The notes under the pieces: generated by a model | What the model was told of the DNA's origin: nothing | What the model saw: only the letters and a program-made list of their open reading frames with translations | Database searches by the model: none | Shown here: positions 33,049 through 42,650 of the stretch, piece by piece | Position numbering within the stretch: the stretch's first letter is position 1 | Layout: each line of letters opens with the position of its first letter | From: TMED14 sp002378565 | GTDB lineage: Bacteria; Bacteroidota; Bacteroidia; Flavobacteriales; Schleiferiaceae | Reading direction: 5' to 3' | Assembly: GCA_943846715.1 (NCBI GenBank) | Contig: OX044356.1 | Location: forward strand, 1,364,001-1,428,000 | DNA length: 64,000 nt | Program-made: the position numbers and the translations under genes

Positions 33049-34341
33049 TTAGCCCTTCATGATGGCCTCAATCTCATCGACCTCTTTTGCAATGTGCTTG
33101 GTCAAATTGATGTGGCCATCTTCTGTGATGACAATGTCATCCTCAATGCGAATGCCAATGCCTTCTTCTGGGATGTAAATACCTGGCTCACAGGTAAACA
33201 CCATGCCTACCTCCAAGGGGCTGTTGTCCCAGAGTCCGTAATCATGCACATCAAGCCCTATGTAGTGAGAGGTGCCATGCATGAAGTATTTTTTGTAGGC
33301 TGGCCATGCGGGATCTTGCGAGTCAACATCAGACTGGCTGATCAGCCCTAGGCCAATCAATTCAGTGGTCATCAATTCCCCGACTGCTTCATGGTATGCA
33401 CCCAGGTTGTTGCCCGGGCGAAGCAACTCAATCGCTGCCTTCTCCACGCGAAGCACGGACTCGTATATCTCTCGCTGACGCTGTGTGAATCGGCCATTGA
33501 CTGGGAAGCACCGCGTCACGTCACAGGCGTAATTGCCATACTCCGCCCCCACATCAAACAACACCAACTCACCGTCCTTGCAGCTGTCATTGTTTTCAAT
33601 GTAGTGGAGCACACAGGCATTAGGACCTGAACCAATGATGGGTGTATAGGCAAATCCGCGAGAGCGGTTGCGCAAAAATTCATGCATGAACTCTGCCTCC
33701 AATTCAAACTCCATGACGCCAGGCTTGAGGAAGCGAAGCACGCGATCAAACCCTTTGGTTGTGATGTCTGCAGCCACTTGCATGACCGCGACTTCCTCCG
33801 CTGATTTGACTGCACGGAGGGCATTCAAAGCGGGTGCTGAACGCCGGTAACTGTGATTAGGGAAGCGAGTGCGCAAGGATTTACCAAAGCGCTCCTCACG
33901 GGTCTCAACTTCAGAGCTTCTGCGAATGTGCTCATGGGTCAACAAATACACATGATCTACCTGAGACATCACTTCCTTGAGCACTTTATCAAAATCCTCC
34001 AACCAATGGACAGACTTGACCTGGCTCACCTCTGTGGCAGACTGCTTGTCCAGTTTTGCTCCTTCCCATACAGCAATGTGCTCATTGGTTTCTGTTAGGA
34101 AAAGCATCTCGCGATGCTCTGGTTTTTTTGCGTCAGGAAACAGCAGCAAAATGGCCGCCTCTTGATCCACACCAGACAGCCAGAATAAATCGGTGGCTTG
34201 GATGAAAGGCACATTGCCATCAGCCGAGGTGGGGTAAATGTCCGATGCGTTAAAAAACGCCAGGGAGTTAGGCTCCATGGTCGCTGTGAAACGGTCACGA
34301 TTCGTTGTAAAAATGTCTGGATTCAAGCGGTGGTACTTCAT
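33049..34341 (-). CDS. pepP: Xaa-Pro aminopeptidase (M24B)
   Basis: 430-residue metallopeptidase that removes N-terminal residues preceding proline. The five metal ligands are seen: LFDVGAEYGNYACDVTRCFP (two Asp), HGTSHYIGLDVHD (His), FTCEPGIYIPEEG (Glu) and IRIEDDIVIT (Glu). The N-terminal creatinase-like domain occupies about 1-175 and shows SADGNVPFIQATDLFWLSG. Cytoplasmic, no signal peptide. Head-to-head with sdhC across a 90-base gap. Confidence 0.93.
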   Translation of the reverse strand: MKYHRLNPDIFTTNRDRFTATMEPNSLAFFNASDIYPTSADGNVPFIQATDLFWLSGVDQEAAILLLFPDAKKPEHREMLFLTETNEHIAVWEGAKLDKQSATEVSQVKSVHWLEDFDKVLKEVMSQVDHVYLLTHEHIRRSSEVETREERFGKSLRTRFPNHSYRRSAPALNALRAVKSAEEVAVMQVAADITTKGFDRVLRFLKPGVMEFELEAEFMHEFLRNRSRGFAYTPIIGSGPNACVLHYIENNDSCKDGELVLFDVGAEYGNYACDVTRCFPVNGRFTQRQREIYESVLRVEKAAIELLRPGNNLGAYHEAVGELMTTELIGLGLISQSDVDSQDPAWPAYKKYFMHGTSHYIGLDVHDYGLWDNSPLEVGMVFTCEPGIYIPEEGIGIRIEDDIVITEDGHINLTKHIAKEVDEIEAIMKG

Positions 34342-34373
34342 ATGGACGAAGATAAGTCCTTTTCAATGGCAAC

Positions 34374-34404
34374 TTGGTCAACGGAGGCACCTCACTTACT
34401 TTTG
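34374..34404 (+). promoter_or_regulatory. sdhCAB promoter
   Basis: TTG at 34374-34376, 20-base spacer, TACTTTTG at 34397-34404. This is a full match to the Bacteroidota promoter form (TTG-N17-23-TAnnTTTG). The -7 box ends 27 bases before the sdhC ATG. Confidence 0.65.
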
Positions 34405-34431
34405 CTTCAAGCCTAACCAACCCTTGACACC

Positions 34432-35118
34432 ATGGCCGCAACTCGTGGACTTTTTGGATCTTCCCTAGCTAGAAAATACTGGATGGCACTGACTGGTCTT
34501 TTCCTGTCATCCTTCTTGATCATCCATTTGATTGGCAACTTGCCAATCCTATTTGGGGATCAAGAAGCATTCAACCTCTACGCTGCATTCATGACCAGCT
34601 TTCCGCCCATCAAGGCTGTGAGCTACCTACTCTATGGCAGTATTTTATTGCATGCCATTGACGGCATCTTTCTGATGCGGCAGAACAAGATTGCTCGACC
34701 GGAAGCTTATGTGTCATACAATGGCAAAGCCAATGCAACATGGGCCTCACGAAACATGGGCCTGCTTGGCATTTTCACCTTGCTCTTTCTGATCATCCAC
34801 ATGCGCTCATTCTGGTATGAAATGCACTTTGGCTATGTGCCAACCATGGACATCGAAGGGGAGCAAGTGAAGGACCTTTACACCATGACCATTGAGGCAT
34901 TCCACCAATTGTGGTATGTAATTCTTTACGTGGTTTGCATGATCATGCTAGGCTTCCACCTTTCCCATGGCATGAGCTCTGCCTTTCAGACATTGGGGCT
35001 CAACCACCCCAAATACACGCCCGCTATTGAGAAGGCGGGGCGCTATTTTGCATGGATCATGGCCCTTGGTTTTGCCATCATTCCTGCGTATGTCTACCTC
35101 CAACATTTGACCGCTTAA
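34432..35118 (+). CDS. sdhC: Succinate dehydrogenase cytochrome b subunit
   Basis: 228-residue type B membrane anchor with five hydrophobic spans: SFLIIHLIGNLPILF, VSYLLYGSILLHAIDGIFL, IFTLLFLIIHMRSFWYEM, LWYVILYVVCMIMLGFHLSHG and YFAWIMALGFAIIPAYVYL. Histidines in IIHLIGN, LLHAIDG, IIHMRSFW and FHLSHG are well placed to bind two hemes b. It passes electrons between succinate oxidation and menaquinone. First gene of sdhCAB. Confidence 0.95.
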   Translation: MAATRGLFGSSLARKYWMALTGLFLSSFLIIHLIGNLPILFGDQEAFNLYAAFMTSFPPIKAVSYLLYGSILLHAIDGIFLMRQNKIARPEAYVSYNGKANATWASRNMGLLGIFTLLFLIIHMRSFWYEMHFGYVPTMDIEGEQVKDLYTMTIEAFHQLWYVILYVVCMIMLGFHLSHGMSSAFQTLGLNHPKYTPAIEKAGRYFAWIMALGFAIIPAYVYLQHLTA

Positions 35119-35127
35119 TCCACCATC

Positions 35128-37127
<2,000 letters not shown>

Positions 37128-37128
<1 letters not shown>

Positions 37129-37877
37129 TGAATTTCACCATCAACGTTTGGCGCCAATCTGGCCCTGAGGCCAAAGGCCGCATCGAGACTTACCCGGTTT
37201 CGGAGATTTCCGATCACATGTCCTTTTTGGAGATGATCGACGTGCTCAATGAGCAACTCATCAACCAAGACATTGAGCCCGTGGTCTTTGATCATGATTG
37301 CCGCGAAGGCATTTGTGGCTCATGCTCCATGTTTATCAATGGCGAAGCGCATGGTCCTGGAAGATCTATCACCACCTGTCAACTTCACATGCGTGAGTTC
37401 AAAGACGGTGAAACCATCACCATTGAACCATTCCGCGCCAAGGCATTCCCCATCATCAAGGATTTGATGGTTGACCGTTCCTCCTTGGATCGCATCATTC
37501 AATCAGGCGGTTTTGTCTCTGTGAACACTGCTGGCAACCAACCCGATGCCAATGCCATCCCTATTGAAAAGGCAGATGCCGATGCTGCCTTTGACGCTGC
37601 CACCTGTATTGGTTGTGGCGCATGTGTTGCAACCTGCAAGAACGCCTCTGCCATGCTCTTTGTCGGAGCCAAGGTTAGCCAATTTTCCCTCTTGCCTCAA
37701 GGCAAAATTGAAGCCGCGGATCGCGTCCTGAACATGGTCAATCAAATGGACCTTGAAGGCTTTGGCAATTGCACCAACACCGGTGCCTGTGAAGTTGAAT
37801 GCCCCAAAGGCATCAGCTTAGAGACCATCGCTCGCATGAATCGTGAATTCCTCAGCGCCTCATTGTCAAGCAAATAG
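37128..37877 (+). CDS. sdhB: Succinate dehydrogenase iron-sulfur subunit
   Basis: 249 residues. The N-terminal 2Fe-2S ferredoxin domain has DHDCREGICGSCSMFINGE and a further Cys in ITTCQLHM. The C-terminal domain has CIGCGACVATCKNAS (4Fe-4S) and CTNTGACEVECPKGIS. It relays electrons from FAD to the heme/quinone anchor. Start and stop share TAATG with sdhA, so translation is coupled. Confidence 0.97.
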
Positions 37878-37938
37878 CAATTAGGCACAATTTTCGCTCA
37901 TCTCAAAATCCTTACATTTAGCATCTAACTTTACCATC

Positions 37939-38424
37939 ATGAAAAAAATACTCGCTCTCGCAGTTGTTGTTGCCCTGGCAGCCGGTTGCACAAAAGACCC
38001 CACCCTCGCTGACCGTATGGAAGGCAATTGGTTGGTCAATGACATCACTGCATCTGGACAGATTACCATTCTTGGAACCACTGTGCCTTTGATTGCCAAC
38101 GACAAAAGCATCACTTCAACATCAACATTCACCATGATTCAGGAACCCAATTCCGTCGCGTACAGTGTAGATGCTGTGCTTGAAGTTAGTGCTGGGACAA
38201 CGTTCGATTTCCCTTGGCAGCAAGGCGGAAATGGCACATGGCAAACCATTCCTGGCAATGGTGTTGCGCCTGACTCCGTCTACTTGGTCACGGACAGCTC
38301 CACAGCCAAGTATGAAGTCTTGAACTTGCTTGACAACGACGTGCGCCTGCGCACATTGACAGCAGTTGACTTCCAAGGTCAAGGCATCAACCTTTTATTG
38401 GAAATGGGGTTCACCCGTCAATAG
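37939..38424 (+). CDS. Lipocalin-like lipoprotein, hypothetical
   Basis: 161 residues. Lipoprotein signal MKKILALAVVVALAAGC ends in a lipobox with Cys 17, so the mature protein is lipidated. The rest is strand-rich (MEGNWLVNDITASGQITIL, FTMIQEPNSVAYSVDAVLEV, GNGTWQTIPGNG, LLDNDVRLRTLTAV), resembling the GxW start of Bacteroidota lipocalin-like families. Ligand and role are unknown. It stands alone between sdhB and the convergent thiL. Confidence 0.7.
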   Translation: MKKILALAVVVALAAGCTKDPTLADRMEGNWLVNDITASGQITILGTTVPLIANDKSITSTSTFTMIQEPNSVAYSVDAVLEVSAGTTFDFPWQQGGNGTWQTIPGNGVAPDSVYLVTDSSTAKYEVLNLLDNDVRLRTLTAVDFQGQGINLLLEMGFTRQ

Positions 38425-38506
38425 CTCATTAATCATGCATGCATGGTGACATTCTCATCCCTTAATTCAGTTTTGAGACCCCTTCATTGGCACGCCTATA
38501 GCAATG

Positions 38507-38530
38507 AACCCGTCCTTGTGGCGGGTTTTT
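38507..38530 (+). terminator. Rho-independent terminator
   Basis: AACCCGTC (38507-38514) pairs with GGCGGGTT (one G-T pair) around a short loop and is followed by T's. It ends the lipoprotein transcript; the T-tract is on the plus strand only. Confidence 0.75.
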
Positions 38531-38537
38531 TCATGCC

Positions 38538-39599
38538 TCATTTTTGGGTTTCCTCCGTCTTGTAAGCCGTCCAACCTTGAGCAGAGATAGGCAAATGGTC
38601 ACCAGCTTGATTGATCATGAAACTGCCCTTATCTGCATCTGACATGTGGCCAATGGCTGTCAAATTGGGGTTGCCCTTGATCTTGTCCCAGTCTGAAATG
38701 CTGACGGTGAACAGCAATTCATAATCCTCGCCGCCATTCAGGGCAGCTGTTGCGGGATGTAGGCCAAACTCTTCACAGAGCCTGATGGTTGCCGGGTCAA
38801 TCGGTAGCTTGTCTTCAAAAATAGCACAGCCTGTGACGCTCTGTTTGCACAAGTGCAAGAGCTCTGAACTCAAACCATCAGAAATGTCAATCATGCTTGT
38901 TGGTTTCACATCCAAGTCCTTGAGCAGGGCAGCAACATCTTGCCTAGCCTCTGGCTTCAATTGGCGCTCTAAAACATACTCATGGCCTTGCAAGTCTGGT
39001 TGAAAGTTGGGGTCTGCCTCATAGGTGGTCTTTTCCCTGCGTAAGATTTGTAGCCCCATGTAGGCTGAACCAAGGTCCCCCGTTACCACAATCAAATCGT
39101 TGGGTTTTGCGCCACTTCGTCTGACAGCCTGGCCCTTGTCAACCTCACCCATAGCCGTTAACGACAAGACTAGCCCTGACATGGATGAGGTGCTGTCACC
39201 ACCCACTAAGTCCACGCCATAATTTTTGCAGGCAAGGTTCAGGCCTTCGTACAGTTCCTCTAAGGCTTCCAAAGGGAAGCGATTGCTCGCTGCCAAGCTG
39301 ACCAATAGCTGGGTTGGCTCGCCGTTCATGGCATAGATGTCTGAAAAGTTAACCACAGCCGCCTTGTAGCCCAAGTGCTTCAAAGGCATGTAGGTTAAAT
39401 CAAAGTGGACGCCCTCCACAAGCATGTCTGTGCTGAGCAAGCTATCCTTGCCGCCGTGATTGACAATGGCAGCGTCATCACCTACACCCAGGGTGGTGCT
39501 TTTCTGCGTCAATTGAACCATGGATGTCAATCGATCAATCAGGGCAAATTCACCCAATGTTTCGAGGGGCGTTCTTTTGGGGGATGGGTCTTGAATCAT
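38538..39599 (-). CDS. thiL: Thiamine-monophosphate kinase
   Basis: 353 residues from ATG 39599 (MIQDPSPKRTPLETLGEFALI); a longer frame upstream runs through the gdhA promoter. ThiL phosphorylates thiamine monophosphate to the diphosphate cofactor. LGVGDDAAIV, LSTDMLVEGVHFDL, ALAVNFSDI-type AAVVNFSDIYAMNGEP, VGGDSTSS and MIDISDGLSSELLHL are the family motifs, with GGEDYELLFTV near the C-terminus. It supplies the cofactor of SucA, though the two genes are far apart. Confidence 0.95.
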   Translation of the reverse strand: MIQDPSPKRTPLETLGEFALIDRLTSMVQLTQKSTTLGVGDDAAIVNHGGKDSLLSTDMLVEGVHFDLTYMPLKHLGYKAAVVNFSDIYAMNGEPTQLLVSLAASNRFPLEALEELYEGLNLACKNYGVDLVGGDSTSSMSGLVLSLTAMGEVDKGQAVRRSGAKPNDLIVVTGDLGSAYMGLQILRREKTTYEADPNFQPDLQGHEYVLERQLKPEARQDVAALLKDLDVKPTSMIDISDGLSSELLHLCKQSVTGCAIFEDKLPIDPATIRLCEEFGLHPATAALNGGEDYELLFTVSISDWDKIKGNPNLTAIGHMSDADKGSFMINQAGDHLPISAQGWTAYKTEETQK

Positions 39600-39623
39600 G
39601 GGGCAAATTTCGGCATATCTTTG
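39591..39623 (+). promoter_or_regulatory. gdhA promoter, overlapping the thiL start
   Basis: TTG at 39591-39593, 22-base spacer, TATCTTTG at 39616-39623, 19 bases before ATG 39643. The -33 element lies inside the first codons of the divergent thiL gene. Confidence 0.6.
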
Positions 39624-39642
39624 CCAAAACAACCCTATTGTA

Positions 39643-40998
39643 ATGAATCATTCGTACAGTGCTGAAATACGCACTTTCATGGACTGGGTGCGCGAGCGCA
39701 ACCCACATGAGCCTGAGTTTCTACAAGCCGTCGAAGAGGTAGCTGAAGCTGTCATTCCACACATTGAGTCCAACCCCAAATACAAGGAAGCCAGAATTCT
39801 CGAGCGCCTGACTGAGCCTGAGCGCTTGATCAGCTTTCGCGTGAACTGGACAGACGACCAGGGCAACGTTCAGGTGAACCGCGGCTACCGAGTCCAGTTC
39901 AACTCAGCCATTGGCCCTTACAAGGGCGGCCTTCGCTTCCATCCCTCTGTGAACCAGAGTGTGTTGAAGTTCTTGGGCTTTGAGCAGGTCTTCAAAAACG
40001 CCTTAACAACATTGCCTATGGGCGGTGGCAAGGGTGGTGCTGACTTCAACCCCAAAGGCAAATCAGATGCTGAAGTGATGCGCTTTTGCCAGTCTTTCAT
40101 GACTGAGCTTGCAAAGCACATTGGCCCCAATACGGATGTGCCAGCAGGTGACATTGGCGTAGGTGGTCGCGAAATTGGCTACCTCTTTGGTCAATACCGC
40201 CGCATGCGCAATGAGTTTGCCGGTGTCCTTACGGGCAAAGGCATCAACTGGGGTGGGTCCTTAATTCGCCCTGAAGCTACTGGCTATGGCACCGTCTACT
40301 TTGCGAAGGAGATGCTTGCAACCAAGAACGAAAGCTTCCAAGCCAAGACCGTTGTGGTTTCTGGTTCTGGCAATGTGGCGCAATACGCCGTTGAAAAGGC
40401 TACTGAGCTAGGTGCAAAAGTTGTCACGATGTCTGACTCTTCAGGCTTTGTGCATGACCCTGATGGCATCGACGCAGAGAAATTGGCCTTTGTTATGGAT
40501 CTCAAGAACAACCGCCGTGGTCGCATCAACGAATACGCTGACAACTACCCCTCAGCCACCTTCCACAAGGGAGAGAAGCCCTGGTCCATTGCTTGTGATG
40601 TCGCGTTGCCTTGTGCCACTCAGAATGAGCTTGACGGCGATGCAGCTAAGGTCTTGGTTGCCGGCGGCACCATTTGCATTGCAGAAGGAGCCAACATGCC
40701 TTGCACACCGGAAGCCATTGAGGCCTTCCACAGCAACAAGGTTCTGTTCAGCCCTGGCAAAGCATCCAATGCAGGTGGTGTTGCCACCTCTGGCTTAGAA
40801 ATGTCGCAGAACAGCCTTCGCATGAACTGGACAGCTGAAGAGGTTGACCAAAAATTGCACGCTATCATGGTAGACATACACGCTGCCTGTGTCAAACACG
40901 GCACCCGAGAAGATGGCTATGTTGACTACGTGAAGGGTGCCAATGTGGCCGGCTTCATCAAGGTTGCTGATGCCATGTTGGATCAAGGGGTGATTTGA
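39643..40998 (+). CDS. gdhA: Glutamate dehydrogenase (hexameric, NADP-type)
   Basis: 451 residues from ATG 39643 (an earlier in-frame ATG at 39598 lies upstream of the promoter). It interconverts 2-oxoglutarate plus ammonia and glutamate. GPYKGGLRFHPSVN carries the first active-site lysines, PMGGGKGGADFNPKGKS the second, followed by DVPAGDIGVGGREIGYL and the Rossmann VVVSGSGNVAQYAVEKA. SNAGGVATSGLEMSQN near the C-terminus and the 450-residue size place it with the E. coli-like biosynthetic class. Confidence 0.96.
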   Translation: MNHSYSAEIRTFMDWVRERNPHEPEFLQAVEEVAEAVIPHIESNPKYKEARILERLTEPERLISFRVNWTDDQGNVQVNRGYRVQFNSAIGPYKGGLRFHPSVNQSVLKFLGFEQVFKNALTTLPMGGGKGGADFNPKGKSDAEVMRFCQSFMTELAKHIGPNTDVPAGDIGVGGREIGYLFGQYRRMRNEFAGVLTGKGINWGGSLIRPEATGYGTVYFAKEMLATKNESFQAKTVVVSGSGNVAQYAVEKATELGAKVVTMSDSSGFVHDPDGIDAEKLAFVMDLKNNRRGRINEYADNYPSATFHKGEKPWSIACDVALPCATQNELDGDAAKVLVAGGTICIAEGANMPCTPEAIEAFHSNKVLFSPGKASNAGGVATSGLEMSQNSLRMNWTAEEVDQKLHAIMVDIHAACVKHGTREDGYVDYVKGANVAGFIKVADAMLDQGVI

Positions 40999-41018
40999 TT
41001 TTAACCATTGGGCCTAAC

Positions 41019-41050
41019 AACAAACCCCGCCAATGGCGGGGTTTGTTTTT
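41019..41050. terminator. Bidirectional Rho-independent terminator
   Basis: Perfect 14-base arms AACAAACCCCGCCA (41019-41032) and TGGCGGGGTTTGTT with T-runs to the right and A's to the left. It can serve gdhA and the convergent lipoprotein gene. Confidence 0.88.
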
Positions 41051-41068
41051 GCTGAACACTTGACTCAT

Positions 41069-41395
41069 CTACCGCTTGGTCAAACAGGTGATTTCAACCA
41101 CACCTCCCATCATGCAAATACTGGCATGCTGCAGCACTTCATAGGTCACAAAAACCTGCTGGCCATCGTGGGCCGTTGAAAGGTAGTTCACCAAGTTGGT
41201 AGGCTCCAGGACCAACGAGCTGTCGCTGTCGCTGACAAGCATCAAGCCACAAGAAGATAGAGCCACTTCTTTTACGGTGAACGCCTCTGCATTCTCACAG
41301 TGAAAGTCCACAGGTAGATGGTTGGGGCGGTCACAAGAAGCTAGAGCAATAGCTGCAAAGGCTAACAATGACAACAATGGGGCTTGAATAGACAT
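41069..41395 (-). CDS. Small cysteine-containing lipoprotein, hypothetical
   Basis: 108 residues from ATG 41395. Signal MSIQAPLLSLLAFAAIALASC ends in a lipobox (split: LAFAAIALASC). The mature part has several cysteines (FHCENAEAF, LSSCGLMLV, HASICMMGG, ITCLTKR) that could form disulfides, and short beta strands. It is not assigned to a family I know. It begins 10 bases after the stop of the barrel gene at 41406, so the two are likely cotranscribed. Confidence 0.65.
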   Translation of the reverse strand: MSIQAPLLSLLAFAAIALASCDRPNHLPVDFHCENAEAFTVKEVALSSCGLMLVSDSDSSLVLEPTNLVNYLSTAHDGQQVFVTYEVLQHASICMMGGVVEITCLTKR

Positions 41396-41405
41396 CAAGG
41401 GAAAA

Positions 41406-42524
41406 TTAAAGGTGAATGCCAACAGACATGGTCGCCGCCATGATCAATGGCGTTGAAACATCCGCTCGCTGCTGGAAGAATGGATTTAAATTCATGCGTG
41501 AGGCAACAAAGAACTTTTTGTAGCCAATCTCCGTTTGAACACCATAGGCAAAGCGATTGGTGTAAAAGCCGTTTAGTGTGGTTTGTCTCAACCAGCCTGA
41601 ATCCATACGACGCAAGGTTTCCGTCTCTGCACGAACACGGAGGCCTGCAAATCCGCCAATCGCCAACGACAAGCCTTTTGACCCTGAAGCTGAACCATTG
41701 TAGACCAATGACAACGGCAATTCAATGCAGCCAACAGAAAAATTTGACTTCATTAACTCACTGTCACTGTCCAAAATTGCAACACCAGAGTTCTGTCCTT
41801 CAACCAAACCCATGTAGCGGTCGGGACCAAAGTCCATCACATAGCTAGAAAAGCCCAACCCGCGTCGCAGCCAGAAGCTGGATTGTCCGATTCGGTCCTG
41901 GTTTCTGAAATTGATTGACACCTGTTTTGCCTGGCGCGGTGTCATGGCCCAGTCACCTGATGTTACAGGCATGAACTCTCCATAAAGGAAGTCCATAGGC
42001 TGCATGAAGACCATGCCGCCAATGCTGATGGAAAGGCCTGTGCATTCATCGTCACCAAAATCTACGTCCCCATCGTCAGACATCTCGATGTCAACATTCA
42101 CGTCCATCGCCTCTTCTACTTGAATCTTGATGACTTTCACTTGAGCATCTTCATCATCTGTTGATGTGGTCTGCTTTTTAATCATGATGCGATGTGAACC
42201 ATCCCCTTCGCTTTCAAAGGTGGTATGCGTTGCGCCCATGTCCGCTGACATGGCTTCGACGGCTGCTTCAAAGCTTGCATTCAGCGCCAATCGTTCTGCG
42301 TCAGCTTCTGCCTTACTTAGGTCACCAGATCCTTCACGGGCATCAATGTCCTTCACAGAAGCCATGAAGTCATTCAACAAAGCCGTCAGCCCTCCAGCCA
42401 TATCTGGCTCATCGGAGATGACGTTGACTTCAACTTGAACGCTGACGACAGAATCAACGGTTTGAGCAAGACCCATCAATGGAAGGGTTGCAAAGGCAGC
42501 TGCTAGAGCGAATGGCTTGATCAT
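41406..42524 (-). CDS. Outer membrane barrel protein with acidic N-terminal domain
   Basis: 372 residues. The signal peptide is MIKPFALAAAFATLPLMGLAQ. Residues about 21-165 are Asp/Glu-rich with a helical stretch (LNDFMASVKDIDAREGSGDLSKAEADAERL in two pieces) and a DMNVDIEMSDDGDVDFGDDE-like acidic run (DVNVDIEMSDDGDVDFGDD). The C-terminal 200 residues are barrel-like (FWLRRGLGFSSYVMDF, LSLAIGGFAGLRVRAET, FAYGVQTEIGYKKFFV) ending MSVGIHL. An OmpA-like porin/anchor or surface protein is plausible; function unknown. Confidence 0.68.
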   Translation of the reverse strand: MIKPFALAAAFATLPLMGLAQTVDSVVSVQVEVNVISDEPDMAGGLTALLNDFMASVKDIDAREGSGDLSKAEADAERLALNASFEAAVEAMSADMGATHTTFESEGDGSHRIMIKKQTTSTDDEDAQVKVIKIQVEEAMDVNVDIEMSDDGDVDFGDDECTGLSISIGGMVFMQPMDFLYGEFMPVTSGDWAMTPRQAKQVSINFRNQDRIGQSSFWLRRGLGFSSYVMDFGPDRYMGLVEGQNSGVAILDSDSELMKSNFSVGCIELPLSLVYNGSASGSKGLSLAIGGFAGLRVRAETETLRRMDSGWLRQTTLNGFYTNRFAYGVQTEIGYKKFFVASRMNLNPFFQQRADVSTPLIMAATMSVGIHL

Positions 42525-42650
42525 GGTATTTAAATTTGGTTGATTTAGGATTCAATGGCCTGTCATACGCAACAAAGATGCCAATTCACAGAAGGTTAAT
42601 CTTAACAATCACGACAAATGAAAATTAAAGAGCATCTTTGCAGCACTATT

